Source: Actinomyces culturomici (lineage in GTDB: Bacteria; Actinomycetota; Actinomycetes; Actinomycetales; Actinomycetaceae). Taken from it: a stretch of 64,000 nucleotides of DNA. Below, piece by piece: positions 39,616 to 50,846 of this stretch. Every line of letters begins with the position of its first letter. Within the stretch, counting starts at the first letter, position 1. The notes under the pieces were generated by a model. That model was not told the origin of the DNA, did not search any database, and saw nothing but the letters and a program-made list of their open reading frames with translations. A program made the position numbers and the translations under genes. The DNA lies in assembly GCF_900499005.1 (NCBI RefSeq), contig NZ_LS991316.1, forward strand, positions 889,823 to 953,822. Reading direction: 5' to 3'.

Positions 39616-41697
39616 GTGACACTCAAGTGGGATGAACTCGACGACCGCGCGGTGAAGACCGCGAAGATCCTCGCGGCGGACGCCGTCGAGAAGGTCGGCT
39701 CCGGCCACCCGGGCACCGCGATCTCGCTCGCACCGGCGGCGTACCTCCTCTTCCAGCGCCACATGCGCCTCGACCCGAAGGACCCGCGCTGGCTCGGCCG
39801 GGACCGCTTCGTCCTCTCCGCCGGCCACTCCTCGCTCACCCAGTACTGCCAGATGTACCTCGCCGGCATGGGCCTCGAGCTCGAGGACCTCGAGTCGCTG
39901 CGCACCCAGGGCTCCCTCACCCCCGCCCACCCCGAGTACGGGCACACGAAGGGCATCGAGATCACGACCGGTCCGCTCGGCACCGGCATCGCCTCGGCCG
40001 TCGGCTTCGCGATGTCCGCCCGCCGCTCGCACGGCCTCTACGACCCCGAGGCCCCGATGGGCGAGTCGGTCTTCGACCACTACGTCTACGTCGTCGCCGG
40101 CGACGGCTGCCTCCAGGAGGGCGTCGCCTCCGAGGCCTCGTCCCTTGCGGGCACCCAGCAGCTCGGCAACCTCATCCTCATCTGGGACGACAACCACATC
40201 TCCATCGAGGACGACACGAACATCGCCTTCACCGAGGACGTGCTGGGGCGCTACGAGGCCTACGGCTGGCACACCCAGCGCGTGAACTGGCTGAAGGAGG
40301 ACGGCTCCTACGCCGAGGATGTCGAGGCCCTCGACGCCGCGATCGAGGCCGCGAAGGCCGAGACCGGCAAGCCCTCGATCATCGCCCTGCGCACGATCAT
40401 CGGCTGGCCGACCCCCGGCAAGCAGAACACCGGCGGCATCCACGGCTCCAAGCTCGGCGACGAGGCCCTCCGCGGCCTCAAGGAGGCGCTCGGCGCCGAT
40501 CCCGACGCGATGTTCGGCGTCGACGAGGAGGCCGTCGCCCACGCCCGCGCCAACGCCGCCGACCGCGCCGCCGAGTACCGGAAGGACTGGGACGCCCGCT
40601 TCGAGGCCTGGAAGTCCGCCAACGCCGACCGCGCCGCCCTCCTCGACCGCGTCCTCGCGAAGGAGATCCCGGCCGAGCTCGACGCCGCCCTCCCGGTCTT
40701 CGAGCCCGGCAAGGCCGTCGCCACCCGCTCCGCCTCCGGCAAGACGATCGCCGCGATCGCCTCGGCCGTGCCCGAGCTGTGGGGCGGCTCGGCCGACCTC
40801 GCCGGCTCGAACAACACGAACATGCCGGGCGAGCCCTCGTTCATCCCCGCCGAGAACGCGACCGCCGCGTGGCCGGGCGACCCCTTCGGCCGCAACCTCC
40901 ACTTCGGCATCCGCGAGTTCGCGATGGGCGCGATCATGAACGGCATCGCCGCGGACGGCCTCACCCGTCCCTACGGCGGCACGTTCTTCGTGTTCTCCGA
41001 CTACATGCGCGGCGCGGTCCGCCTCGCCGCCCTCATGGATCTGCCCGTCACCTACGTGTGGACGCACGACTCCATCGGCGTCGGCGAGGACGGCCCGACC
41101 CACCAGCCGGTCGAGCACCTCGCCGCCTACCGCGCGATCCCGAACCTCGCCGTCGTCCGCCCGGCCGACGCCACCGAGACCGCGGTCGCGTGGAAGACCG
41201 TCCTCGAGAACGCCAAGCCCGCCGCCCTCGTCCTCTCGCGCCAGAACCTCCCGGTGCCCGCGCGCGGCGACGAGACCGGCCTCGCCTCCGCCGAGGGCCT
41301 CGCCAAGGGCGCCTACGTCCTCGCCGACGTCGAGGGCACCCCGGACGTCCTCCTCCTCGCCTCCGGCTCCGAGGTCCAGTACGCCCTCGAGGCGAAGGAC
41401 CTCCTCGCCGCCGAGGACATCAAGGCGCGGGTCGTCTCCGTCCCCTGCATGGAGTGGTTCGAGGAGCAGTCGGCCGAGTACAAGGAGTCCGTCCTCCCCG
41501 CCGCCGTCAAGGCCCGCGCCTCCATCGAGGCCGGCATCGCGCTCTCGTGGCGCGGCCTCGTCGGCGACGCCGGCCGCTCGGTCTCCCTCGAGCACTTCGG
41601 CGAGTCCGCGAACGGCAACAAGCTCTTCGCCGACTACGGCTTCGACGCCGCGCACCTCGTCGCCGCTGCGAAGGAGTCCATCGCAGCCGCGAAGTGA
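39616..41697 (+). CDS. tkt: Transketolase
   Basis: 693 residues from a GTG with GGAGG upstream. Thiamine-diphosphate motif GDGCLQEGVASEASSLAG near residue 160, HTKGIEITTGPLGTGIASA near 110, and the transketolase signature GEDGPTHQPVEHLAAYRA in the pyrimidine domain. Moves two-carbon units in the pentose phosphate pathway. Followed by a terminator and then zwf; transaldolase is not present between them. Confidence 0.96.
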   Translation: MTLKWDELDDRAVKTAKILAADAVEKVGSGHPGTAISLAPAAYLLFQRHMRLDPKDPRWLGRDRFVLSAGHSSLTQYCQMYLAGMGLELEDLESLRTQGSLTPAHPEYGHTKGIEITTGPLGTGIASAVGFAMSARRSHGLYDPEAPMGESVFDHYVYVVAGDGCLQEGVASEASSLAGTQQLGNLILIWDDNHISIEDDTNIAFTEDVLGRYEAYGWHTQRVNWLKEDGSYAEDVEALDAAIEAAKAETGKPSIIALRTIIGWPTPGKQNTGGIHGSKLGDEALRGLKEALGADPDAMFGVDEEAVAHARANAADRAAEYRKDWDARFEAWKSANADRAALLDRVLAKEIPAELDAALPVFEPGKAVATRSASGKTIAAIASAVPELWGGSADLAGSNNTNMPGEPSFIPAENATAAWPGDPFGRNLHFGIREFAMGAIMNGIAADGLTRPYGGTFFVFSDYMRGAVRLAALMDLPVTYVWTHDSIGVGEDGPTHQPVEHLAAYRAIPNLAVVRPADATETAVAWKTVLENAKPAALVLSRQNLPVPARGDETGLASAEGLAKGAYVLADVEGTPDVLLLASGSEVQYALEAKDLLAAEDIKARVVSVPCMEWFEEQSAEYKESVLPAAVKARASIEAGIALSWRGLVGDAGRSVSLEHFGESANGNKLFADYGFDAAHLVAAAKESIAAAK

Positions 41698-41715
41698 TCC
41701 CCTCGCCCGGCGCTC

Positions 41716-41745
41716 GGCCCCGTCCTCGTTCACGAGGGCGGGGCC
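41716..41745. terminator. Terminator of tkt
   Basis: GGCCCCGTCCTCG and CGAGGGCGGGGCC, 13 bp with one G-T wobble and a TTCA loop, 19 bp after the tkt stop. The right arm carries the CGAGGGCGGGG core of the dispersed intergenic motif. Confidence 0.75.
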
Positions 41746-41869
41746 GCCCGCATCGTGACGAAGGAGGCGGTCGAACGCCGCTCCTCGCCCGGCGTCGCCC
41801 GCCGCCCCGGACTACGATCGACGAACGGACGGGCGCCCGTGCGGCGCCCACCTGTGCGAAAGGACTCCC

Positions 41870-43396
41870 ATGTCTGCTGCCGCGGTCGAGCTGCGCGACC
41901 CCGAGGACCGCCGCCTGCCGAGGATCTCGCCGCCCTGCGGCCTCGTGATCTTCGGCATCACCGGCGACCTCGCCCGCAAGAAGCTGCTCCCCGCGATCTA
42001 CGACCTCGCGAACCGCGGCCTCCTCAATCCCGCCTTCGCGCTCACCGGGTTCGCCCGCCGCGACTGGAGCCCCTCCGACTTCGAGGACTACGTCCGCGCG
42101 TCGATCGAGGCCCACACGCGCACGGGCTTCAACGAGCGCACGTGGCAGCAGCTCCGCACGGGACTGCGCTTCGTCTCGGGAACCTTCGACGACCCCGCCG
42201 CCTATCGGCGCCTCGCCGACACCGTCGCCGAACTCGACCGCTCGCGCGGCACCGGCGGCAACCACGCCTTCTACCTCTCGATCCCGCCCTCGTGGTTCCC
42301 GGTCGTCTCCGAGCACCTCGCCGCGACCGGCCTCAACCAGCGGCAGGGCCGCGAGTGGCGGCGCGTCATCATCGAGAAGCCCTTCGGCCACGACCTCGAG
42401 TCCGCCCGCGAGCTCTCGGGCGTCGTCTCCCAGGTGTTCGACGAGTCCGACGTCTTCCGCATCGACCACTACCTCGGCAAGGAGACGGTGCAGAACGTCC
42501 TCGCGATGCGCTTCGCGAACACGATGTTCGAGCCCCTGTGGAACGCGAACTACGTCGACCACGTCCAGATCACGATGGCCGAGGACATCGGCATCGGCAC
42601 GCGCGCCGGCTACTACGACGGGATCGGCGCGGCCCGCGACGTCATCCAGAACCACCTCCTCCAGCTCCTCGCCCTCACGGCGATGGAGGAGCCGGTCCGC
42701 TTCTCCCCCGAGGCGCTGCGCGCCGAGAAGGAGAAGGTCCTCTCCGCGGTCCGCCTGCCCGAGGATCTCACGGCCTCCACCGCCCGCGGCCAGTACGCGG
42801 CCGGGTGGCAGGGCGGCGCGAGCGTCGCCGCCTTCCTCGAGGAGGACGGCATCCCGGCGGAGTCGCGCACCGAGACCTTCGCGGCGATCAAGCTCTTCGT
42901 CGACACGCGCCGGTGGGCGGGCGTCCCCTTCTACCTGAGGGCGGGCAAGCGCCTCGGGAAGCGCGTCACCGAGATCGCGGTCGTCTTCAAGCGCGCCGCC
43001 CACGTCCCCTTCGAGAACTCCGAACTCACCGAGTCCGGGCAGAACGTCCTCGTCATCCGCGTCCAGCCGGACGAGGGCATGACGATCAAGTTCGGCGCGA
43101 AGGTGCCGGGCACCGAGATGCAGGTCCGCGACGTGACGATGGACTTCGGCTACGGCCACGCCTTCACCGAGGATTCCCCCGAGGCGTACGAGCGCCTCAT
43201 CCTCGACGCCCTCGTCGGATCCGCCCCGCTCTTCCCGCATCAGCGCGAGGTCGAGCTCTCCTGGCAGATCCTCGATCCGATCCTCTCCCACTGGGAGGGG
43301 CTCGGACAGCCCGAACAGTACCGGCCGGGCTCGTGGGGCCCGGTCTCCGCGCACGACATGATGGCGCGCGACGGGCGCGCCTGGAGGCTCCCGTGA
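41870..43396 (+). CDS. zwf: Glucose-6-phosphate dehydrogenase
   Basis: 508 residues. NADP-binding FGITGDLARKKLLPAIYDL near residue 30, the active-site signature RIDHYLGKE near 198, and IIEKPFGHD. Catalyses the first oxidative step of the pentose phosphate pathway. GAAAGGA precedes the ATG. Overlaps opcA by 4 nt (GTGA). Confidence 0.97.
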   Translation: MSAAAVELRDPEDRRLPRISPPCGLVIFGITGDLARKKLLPAIYDLANRGLLNPAFALTGFARRDWSPSDFEDYVRASIEAHTRTGFNERTWQQLRTGLRFVSGTFDDPAAYRRLADTVAELDRSRGTGGNHAFYLSIPPSWFPVVSEHLAATGLNQRQGREWRRVIIEKPFGHDLESARELSGVVSQVFDESDVFRIDHYLGKETVQNVLAMRFANTMFEPLWNANYVDHVQITMAEDIGIGTRAGYYDGIGAARDVIQNHLLQLLALTAMEEPVRFSPEALRAEKEKVLSAVRLPEDLTASTARGQYAAGWQGGASVAAFLEEDGIPAESRTETFAAIKLFVDTRRWAGVPFYLRAGKRLGKRVTEIAVVFKRAAHVPFENSELTESGQNVLVIRVQPDEGMTIKFGAKVPGTEMQVRDVTMDFGYGHAFTEDSPEAYERLILDALVGSAPLFPHQREVELSWQILDPILSHWEGLGQPEQYRPGSWGPVSAHDMMARDGRAWRLP

Positions 43397-44379
43397 TCAT
43401 CACCCTCAAGGACACGACCTCGCTCGAGGTCGCCTCGCGCATCGTCGCCCTCCGCGACGACCGGGGCGCGACCGCCCTCGGGCGCGTCCTCACGCTCATC
43501 ATCGTCGTCCCCGACCTCATCGACGTCGACCGGGCGATCGAGATCTCCGACGCGGCCTCCCGCGAGCACCCGTGCCGGGTCATCGTCGTCGTCGACTCCG
43601 GCTCCATGGACGGTCCCGCCCGCCTCAACGCGCAGATCCGCGTCGGCGACGCCGCCGGTCCCTCCGACGTCATCGTCCTCGAGCCGAAGGGAGAGGCTGC
43701 CTCGGCCCTCGACACGCTCGTCATGCCGCTCCTCCTCTCCGACACGCCGGTCGTCGCGTTCTGGCCGGTTACTCCCCCGGCCAATCCCGGCGAGCACCCG
43801 CTCGGGCGCATCGCCGTCCGCCGGATCACCGATTCACGCGAGACCGAGTGCCCGCTGAAGACCCTTCTCGGGCTCGCCCGCTCCTACACGCCAGGAGACA
43901 CCGACCTCGGGTGGTCGGGCGTCACGCTGTGGCGCGCACTCCTCGCGGCGGTCGCCCACGAGTTCCCCGAGCCTCCGGTCTCCGCGCTCGTGACGGGGCA
44001 CGAGACCCACCCTTCGTCCTTCCTCGTGGCGGCCTGGATTCGCCGCCAGTTCGGCATCGAGGTGGAGCGGGTCACCGATCCCGAGGCGCTCACCATCACG
44101 GGTGTCCATTTCCGCTTCGCGGACGACTCGGAGGTCTCCCTCCAGCGCTCCGCGACGTCCTCGGTCGCCCACCTCCACCGCACCGGCCTCGAGACGGCGG
44201 ATGTCAATCTCCCGCGCAGGTCCGTTCAGGACTGCCTCATGGAGGAGCTCCGCCGGCTCGACCCGGACGCCTACTACGGCGCGCTCCTCACCGAGGAGCT
44301 CCCCCTGCTGCCCGAGGCGCGCGAGCGCCTCGCCTGCGGGGGCTCCGCCTCCGCCGCGTCCGAGGGCTCGGACGCGTGA
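43393..44379 (+). CDS. opcA: Glucose-6-phosphate dehydrogenase assembly protein OpcA
   Basis: 328 residues from a GTG overlapping the zwf stop. Two Rossmann-like halves with RLNAQIRVGDAAGPSDVIVL and PVVAFWPVTPPANPGEHPLG, typical of OpcA. It allosterically supports the Zwf tetramer in actinobacteria and cyanobacteria. Order zwf-opcA-pgl is conserved. Confidence 0.93.
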   Translation: MIITLKDTTSLEVASRIVALRDDRGATALGRVLTLIIVVPDLIDVDRAIEISDAASREHPCRVIVVVDSGSMDGPARLNAQIRVGDAAGPSDVIVLEPKGEAASALDTLVMPLLLSDTPVVAFWPVTPPANPGEHPLGRIAVRRITDSRETECPLKTLLGLARSYTPGDTDLGWSGVTLWRALLAAVAHEFPEPPVSALVTGHETHPSSFLVAAWIRRQFGIEVERVTDPEALTITGVHFRFADDSEVSLQRSATSSVAHLHRTGLETADVNLPRRSVQDCLMEELRRLDPDAYYGALLTEELPLLPEARERLACGGSASAASEGSDA

Positions 44380-45089
44380 TGCGCCTCGAGGTTCGGCCGA
44401 CCGTCGATGCCCTCGTCGCGGACGCGGCGGCGTCCATCGGCGCCGAGCTCGCGGCGCTCAGCGCGTCGCGGGAGCGCGTCGATCTCGCGATCGCCGGCGG
44501 CTTCGTCTCCCAGCGCCTGCTGCCGGCCCTCGCGGGAGCGCCCGGGATCGACTGGTCGCGCGTCGACGTCTGGTGGGTCGACGAGCGCTACGTCCCGGCG
44601 GGCGACCCCGACCGCAACGACGCCGAGGCGATCTCCGCGCTCCTCGGGTCGCTCCCGGCCCGGCTCCACCCGATGCCGGTCGACGAGGGCGCGCCGCTCG
44701 ACGAGGCCGCGTCCCGCTTCGCGGGCGAATGGGCGCGGGCCATGCGTGGTCGGCGCCTCGACCTCGTGATCCTCGGGATGGGCCCCGACGGGCACGTCGC
44801 CAGCCTCTTCCCCGGTCGCGCGCTCCCCGACGACGTCGACGTCCTCACGGTCGAGGACTCCCCGAAGCCGCCGCCGCACCGGATCACTCTCACCCTGCCG
44901 GTGCTGCGCGACGCCGCCTCCGCGCACCTCGTCGCGGCCGGCGACTCGAAGGCCGAGGCTCTCGAACGCGCCTTCGCCGAGCTCTCCTCCCCGATCCTTC
45001 CCGCCGACGTCCTGCCCGTGTCCCGCATCCTCGAGGTCGGGGCCACCGCCTGGATCGACGAGGGCGCGGCGCGCCTCATCAACGGCTGA
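44379..45089 (+). CDS. pgl: 6-phosphogluconolactonase
   Basis: 236 residues of the DevB/Pgl family. WWVDERYVPAGDPDRND and LVILGMGPDGHVASLFPG hold the conserved acidic and histidine residues of the active site. Hydrolyses the lactone made by Zwf. ATG overlaps the opcA stop by one base (TGATG). A terminator follows. Confidence 0.95.
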   Translation: MRLEVRPTVDALVADAAASIGAELAALSASRERVDLAIAGGFVSQRLLPALAGAPGIDWSRVDVWWVDERYVPAGDPDRNDAEAISALLGSLPARLHPMPVDEGAPLDEAASRFAGEWARAMRGRRLDLVILGMGPDGHVASLFPGRALPDDVDVLTVEDSPKPPPHRITLTLPVLRDAASAHLVAAGDSKAEALERAFAELSSPILPADVLPVSRILEVGATAWIDEGAARLING

Positions 45090-45141
45090 GCGCATTCGCC
45101 CCGTTCCAGAGCGGCTCGGAGCCGCGGCCCGAATACGACGA

Positions 45142-45169
45142 CGCCCCCGCGGATCATTCCGCGGGGGCG
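45142..45169. terminator. Bidirectional terminator, pgl/secG
   Basis: CGCCCCCGCGG and CCGCGGGGGCG, an 11-bp perfect stem with ATCATT loop between the convergent carbon-metabolism blocks. Confidence 0.85.
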
Positions 45170-45188
45170 AGGCCGTGAAGGAGAGGGC

Positions 45189-45434
45189 TCAGAAGACCCA
45201 CTTCTGCATGAGGCCGTAGGCGATGATGCAGACGACCCAGATGATGAGGATGCCGAGCGTGATGCGGTTGAGGTTCCGCTCGGCGACGCCGGAGGAACCC
45301 GCGGTCGACGAGATGCCGCCGCCGAACATGTCGGAGACGCCGCCGCCCTTGCCCTTGTGCATGAGCACCGTGAGCGTGAGCAGGAGGCTCGTGAGCACGA
45401 TGAGGACGATCAGGGTGATCTTGAGTGCGGTCAC
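45189..45434 (-). CDS. secG: Preprotein translocase subunit SecG
   Basis: 81 residues with two transmembrane helices (LKITLIVLIVLTSLLLTLTV and ITLGILIIWVVCIIAYGLM) joined by KGKGGGVSDMFGG. Accessory subunit of SecYEG. Its place after tpiA is typical of actinobacteria. Confidence 0.93.
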   Translation of the reverse strand: MTALKITLIVLIVLTSLLLTLTVLMHKGKGGGVSDMFGGGISSTAGSSGVAERNLNRITLGILIIWVVCIIAYGLMQKWVF

Positions 45435-45507
45435 TGTGTTTCCGATTCTTTCTCAGCGGGGCCGGTCGGCCTCCGGTCGAACGTGGTCGAGTCTACCGGG
45501 CGACGCG

Positions 45508-45545
45508 CCGCGGGGGCCAACCGGCGCACCGGTCGGCCCCCGCGG
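45508..45545. terminator. Terminator after tpiA
   Basis: CCGCGGGGGCC and GGCCCCCGCGG with an inner ACCGG/CCGGT stem, 11 bp past the tpiA stop in the leftward direction. Confidence 0.75.
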
Positions 45546-45556
45546 GGAGTTTCGGA

Positions 45557-46333
45557 TCAGGCGTAGAAGCGCGCCATCTCCGCGAAGGACTCGGCCTTGA
45601 GCGAGGCGCCGCCGATGAGCGCGCCGTCGATGTCGGGCTGAGCCATGAGCTCCTTGATGTTGCCGGGCTTGGCGGAGCCGCCGTAGAGGACGCGCGTCGC
45701 CTCGGCGGTCTCGGCGCCGAAGTCCTGCGCGAGCGCCGCGCGGATCGCGCCGCAGACCTCCTGGGCGTCGTCGGCGGTGGCGGTCTCGCCGGTGCCGATC
45801 GCCCAGATGGGCTCGTACGCGATGACGATCTTCGCGACGTCCTCGGCGGACCAGCCGGCGAGGGCCGCGCGGATCTGGCCGAGAACGAACTCGACGTGCG
45901 TGCCCGCCTTGCGGATCTCGAGGGCCTCGCCGCAGCAGAGGATCGGGGTCATGCCGGCGTCGAGGACCTTGCGGGCCTTCTGGCCGACGAGCTCGTCCGA
46001 CTCGTTGTGGTACTCGCGGCGCTCGGAGTGCCCCATGACGACGTAGGTGCAGCCGAGCTTGTCGAGCATCGCGGTCGAGATCTCGCCGGTGTACGCGCCG
46101 TTGTCGTGGATCGAGACGTCCTGGGCGCCGTACTTGATGCCGAGCTCATCGGCATCGACGATCGTCTGCACGGTGCGGATGTCGGTGAACGGGGGGATCA
46201 CGAGGACCTCGCACTTGGCGTAGTCGTGGTCGTGGTCCTTGAGCTCCATCGCGAGGCCCTGGACGAGGTGATTCGCCTCGAAGTGATCGAGGTTCATCTT
46301 CCAGTTGCCGGCCATGAGGGGGGTGCGTGCCAT
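45557..46333 (-). CDS. tpiA: Triosephosphate isomerase
   Basis: 258 residues. GNWKMN at the start, [10 protein letters not shown] (catalytic histidine) near 100 and the signature [12 protein letters not shown] (catalytic glutamate) near 170. Interconverts glyceraldehyde-3-phosphate and dihydroxyacetone phosphate. 3 nt after pgk. Confidence 0.97.
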   Translation of the reverse strand: MARTPLMAGNWKMNLDHFEANHLVQGLAMELKDHDHDYAKCEVLVIPPFTDIRTVQTIVDADELGIKYGAQDVSIHDNGAYTGEISTAMLDKLGCTYVVMGHSERREYHNESDELVGQKARKVLDAGMTPILCCGEALEIRKAGTHVEFVLGQIRAALAGWSAEDVAKIVIAYEPIWAIGTGETATADDAQEVCGAIRAALAQDFGAETAEATRVLYGGSAKPGNIKELMAQPDIDGALIGGASLKAESFAEMARFYA

Positions 46334-46336
46334 TGT

Positions 46337-47527
46337 TCAGTCCTCCAGAACTGCGATGCCGGGGAGCGTCTTGCCCTCGAGGAGTTCGAGGGACGCGCCG
46401 CCGCCCGTGGAGATGTGGGCGAAGGTCGACTCGTCGAAGCCGAGGAGTCGGACGGCCGCGGCCGAGTCGCCGCCGCCGATGACCGAGAACATGTCGCCCT
46501 CGGAGAGCGCCTGCGCGACGGCCTTGGTGCCGGCGGCGAAGGCGGGGAACTCGAAGACGCCCATCGGGCCGTTCCACGCGACGGTCTTCGCGGTCGCGAG
46601 CTTCTCGGCGAAGAGCTTCTGAGACTCGGGGCCGATGTCGAGGCCCATCTGGTCCTCGGGGATCGCGTCGACCGGGACGACGGTCGCGGGCGCGTCGGCC
46701 GCGAACTCGGGGGCGACGACGACGTCGACCGGGAGGACGAGCTCGACGCCGCGCTCGGCGGCCTCGGCGATGTAGCCCTTGACGGTCTCGATCTGGTCGG
46801 TCTCGAGGAGCGACTTGCCGACCGAGTGGCCCTGCGCGGCGAGGAAGGTGAAGACCATGCCGCCCCCGATGAAGAGGAGGTCGGCCTTCTTGAGGAGGTT
46901 CGCGATGACGCCGAGCTTGTCGGAGACCTTCGAGCCGCCGAGGACGACGCCGTAGGGGCGCTCGGGATTCTCGGTCGCGCGGCGGAGGGACTCGATCTCC
47001 TTGAGGACGAGGAGGCCCGCGGCGGACGGGACGAGCTTGGCGATGTCGTAGACGGACGCCTGCTTGCGGTGGACGACGCCGAAGCCGTCGGAGACGAAGG
47101 CGTCGCCGAGCTCGGCGTAGGCGGCCGCGAGCTCCTCGCGCTCCGCGTCGACCTTCGAGGTCTCGCGAGCGTCGAAGCGCACGTTCTCGAGGAGGGCGAT
47201 CTCGCCCTCGGCGAGCGCGGCGACCGTGGCCTTCGCGGACTCGCCGATGACGTCGCCGGCGAGGGTGACGGGGGCGTCGATGAGCTCGCCGAGGCGGGCG
47301 GCGACCGGCGCGAGCGAGTACGCGGGGTCGACCTGGCCCTTCGGGCGGCCGAGGTGCGCCATGATGACGACCTTGGCGCCCGCGGTGACGAGGGCGTTGA
47401 GGGTGGGGAGCGCCGCGCGGATGCGGCCGTCATCGGTGATGACGCCGTCCTTGAGCGGCACGTTGAAGTCCGAGCGGACGAGGACGCGCTTGCCGCGCAG
47501 ATCCCCGAGGGTGTCGATGGTCCTCAT
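46337..47527 (-). CDS. pgk: Phosphoglycerate kinase
   Basis: 396 residues from the ATG at 47527 (SD GAAAGG); a longer frame exists upstream but is not homologous. [22 protein letters not shown] and the C-terminal [14 protein letters not shown] are family signatures. Makes ATP in lower glycolysis. Coupled to tpiA. Confidence 0.96.
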   Translation of the reverse strand: MRTIDTLGDLRGKRVLVRSDFNVPLKDGVITDDGRIRAALPTLNALVTAGAKVVIMAHLGRPKGQVDPAYSLAPVAARLGELIDAPVTLAGDVIGESAKATVAALAEGEIALLENVRFDARETSKVDAEREELAAAYAELGDAFVSDGFGVVHRKQASVYDIAKLVPSAAGLLVLKEIESLRRATENPERPYGVVLGGSKVSDKLGVIANLLKKADLLFIGGGMVFTFLAAQGHSVGKSLLETDQIETVKGYIAEAAERGVELVLPVDVVVAPEFAADAPATVVPVDAIPEDQMGLDIGPESQKLFAEKLATAKTVAWNGPMGVFEFPAFAAGTKAVAQALSEGDMFSVIGGGDSAAAVRLLGFDESTFAHISTGGGASLELLEGKTLPGIAVLED

Positions 47528-47584
47528 GGAACCGGCCTTTCTACCGCGGGCGCTCGCGCGCCCGAATTGTCGTGGTGAACGCGA

Positions 47585-47616
47585 GCGCCCGCGCACCCCG
47601 GAAGGTGCGCGGGCGC
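47585..47616. terminator. Terminator between gap and pgk
   Basis: GCGCCCGCGCACC and GGTGCGCGGGCGC, 13-bp perfect stem, 6-nt loop, in the 123-bp gap after gap. It may reduce read-through into pgk. Confidence 0.75.
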
Positions 47617-47650
47617 CCGTGTCAGCTGATCACAGCGAGTGAGTCGATGC

Positions 47651-48739
<1,089 letters not shown>

Positions 48740-48808
48740 TCACTGCGGTTCCAGCACTGACAATTTACACCCCGAGCCGCCCCCGAGCACGCCCGATGAC
48801 CGCCCGCT

Positions 48809-48837
48809 CCCCCGTCTCCGGGAAGCCGGGACGGGGG
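48809..48837. terminator. Terminator after whiA
   Basis: CCCCCGTC and GACGGGGG with an inner CCGG/CCGG stem, 10 bp past the whiA stop, upstream of gap. Confidence 0.65.
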
Positions 48838-48846
48838 CGACGGACT

Positions 48847-49830
48847 TTAGTCCTCGTCGAGCATGTCGAGGGTGAGGGCGGCCTCCGTATCGAGGATGCC
48901 CCGTTCGTGCGCGGCCTTGTCCGCCATCGCGAGGAGGCGTCGGATCCGGCCCGCGACGGCGTCCTTCGTCAGCGGCGGGTCGGGGTGCTTGCCGAGCTCC
49001 TCCAGGGACGCCTGCTTGAACTGAAGGCGCAGGCGCCCCGCCTCGAGGAGGTGCTCGGGGACGTCGTCGCCGAGGATCTCGAAGGCGCGGGCGACGCGGG
49101 CCCCCGCGGCCACGGCGGCCCGGGCCGAGCGCCGGAGGTTGGCGTCGTCGAAGTTCGCGAGGCGGTTCGCCGATCCGCGGGCCTCGCGACGCTCGCGGCG
49201 GTCCTGCCAGGCGCGGTGCGTCTGCTCGGCGCCCATCGCGCCGATGAGGATCCCGATCGCCTCGGAGTCGCGGACGGAGACGCGATCTGAGCCGCGCACC
49301 TCCTTCGAACGTGCAGCCGCTCCGAGTTTGCGCGCACATCCGACCATCGCGAGAGCGACTTCGGGCCCCGGGCACGTGACCTCGAGCGAGGTCGAGCGGC
49401 CCGGCTCCATGAGGGAGCCGCGGGCGAGGAACGCCCCGCGCCAGATCGCCGCCGCCTCCTCGACGCCGGAGGCCACGAGCGTGGCCGGCAGTCCCCTCAC
49501 GGGGCGGCGCAGCGAATCGACGAGGCCCGTCATGCGGGCGAGCTCGTCGGCCTTGTGGACGACGCGGACCACGTATCGCTTGCCGCGGCGCAGCGAGCCC
49601 CCCGAGACGACGACGACGGTCGACTCGGCGTTGTAGAGGCCGTGGAGGAAGGCGCGGAGCCTGCGAGCGGCCACCGGCGAATCGAGCTCGGCCTCGATAA
49701 GGATCCGGCCGGAGACGAGGTGGAGGCCCCCCGCGAAGCGCAGCGTGGTCGCGACCTCGGCGGCCATCGCCGCCGGGCTGGGAGCCGGCGTGCGGGCGAG
49801 TTCGTCCTTGAGATCGGTCGTGAGCGACAT
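48847..49830 (-). CDS. whiA: Sporulation/division regulator WhiA
   Basis: 327 residues from the ATG at 49830. LAGLIDADG-like N-terminal domain (about 15-200) followed by a helix-turn-helix ([20 protein letters not shown] near 280). In actinobacteria WhiA binds DNA and affects cell division. The rapZ-yvcK-whiA order is conserved across Gram-positives. Confidence 0.95.
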   Translation of the reverse strand: MSLTTDLKDELARTPAPSPAAMAAEVATTLRFAGGLHLVSGRILIEAELDSPVAARRLRAFLHGLYNAESTVVVVSGGSLRRGKRYVVRVVHKADELARMTGLVDSLRRPVRGLPATLVASGVEEAAAIWRGAFLARGSLMEPGRSTSLEVTCPGPEVALAMVGCARKLGAAARSKEVRGSDRVSVRDSEAIGILIGAMGAEQTHRAWQDRRERREARGSANRLANFDDANLRRSARAAVAAGARVARAFEILGDDVPEHLLEAGRLRLQFKQASLEELGKHPDPPLTKDAVAGRIRRLLAMADKAAHERGILDTEAALTLDMLDED

Positions 49831-49841
49831 GGCCCCTCCCC

Positions 49842-50846
49842 TCACAGCCAGGTCTCGGCGCGGCCGACCTCGCCGAGGAACCCGTCGAAGGCGTCGCGCA
49901 GGGCCGCCGCGAGCCGGAGCGGATCGTGATGGGGCTGGCCGTCGCCGGTGCGGACCTGGCGGAGGAGGACGCGGGCGCCGAGCTCCTCGGAGGCGACGAT
50001 GAGGTCGTCGATGTCGTCGGTCGCCGTCGGATCGGCGATGACGACGTCGAGCTTGAAGTCGGGCGCGTAGTCGCGGATCGCGCGCACGTGATCCGCGGTC
50101 GTCATGCGATCGGTCTCGCCGCGCTGGCGCGAGAGGTTGAGGATGAGCGCCCGGTGGGCGTCCGTGGTCGCGAGCGCGCGGTGGAGGTCCGGCACGAGGA
50201 GGTGCGGGATCACGGAGGTGTACCAGGACCCCGGTCCGAGGACGACCCACTCGGCCTCGGAGATCGCCTCGAGGACGGGGGCGGGGACCTCCGGGTTCTC
50301 CGGGAGGAGGCGGATGTGCTCGACGGTGCCGGGGGCGATGGCGACCTTCGACTGACCGGACACCGTGTAGTGGCGACCGCCGTCGTCCATGTCGGCCTCG
50401 ATCTCGAGGGGGACGGTCGACATCGGGAGGACGCGGCCGGTCGCGCCGAGGAGGCGCCCCACCCAGTCGAGTCCCTCGACCGGGTCGTCGAGGAGCTGCC
50501 ACAGGCCGGAGATGAGGAGGTTGCCGAGGGCGTGCCCGTTGAGCGGGCCCGTCGTCTCCAGGCGCGTCTGGAGGACGTCGCGCCAGGTGAGTCCCCACTC
50601 GGTCTCTTCGCACAGGCTCGCGAGGGCCATGCGCAGGTCGCCGGGCGGAAGGATCTCCATCTCCCGGCGGAGCCTGCCGGACGAGCCGCCGTCGTCGGCG
50701 ACGGTGACGACCGCGGTGAGCGATCGGGTGATGTGCCGGAGCGCACGGAGGGTCGCCGAGAGGCCGTGGCCGCCGCCGAGCGCGACGACGGAGTCCCCGG
50801 ATTCGCCCCTCTGGGCCCATCCGGCGGCGTCGAGGTAGGTCATCAT
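49842..50846 (-). CDS. yvcK: Gluconeogenesis/morphogenesis factor YvcK (CofD-like)
   Basis: 334 residues from tandem ATGs; the first overlaps the rapZ stop by 4 nt. Nucleotide-sugar-binding start [16 protein letters not shown], then [15 protein letters not shown] and [15 protein letters not shown]. Binds UDP-sugars and links carbon state to cell-wall growth. Between rapZ and whiA. Confidence 0.93.
   Translation of the reverse strand: MMTYLDAAGWAQRGESGDSVVALGGGHGLSATLRALRHITRSLTAVVTVADDGGSSGRLRREMEILPPGDLRMALASLCEETEWGLTWRDVLQTRLETTGPLNGHALGNLLISGLWQLLDDPVEGLDWVGRLLGATGRVLPMSTVPLEIEADMDDGGRHYTVSGQSKVAIAPGTVEHIRLLPENPEVPAPVLEAISEAEWVVLGPGSWYTSVIPHLLVPDLHRALATTDAHRALILNLSRQRGETDRMTTADHVRAIRDYAPDFKLDVVIADPTATDDIDDLIVASEELGARVLLRQVRTGDGQPHHDPLRLAAALRDAFDGFLGEVGRAETWL

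Noticed and set aside
38410-41733. An 1107-codon minus-strand frame over parA/xerD/tkt
   Set aside because: Covers tkt antisense and xerD out of frame; no recognisable domain.
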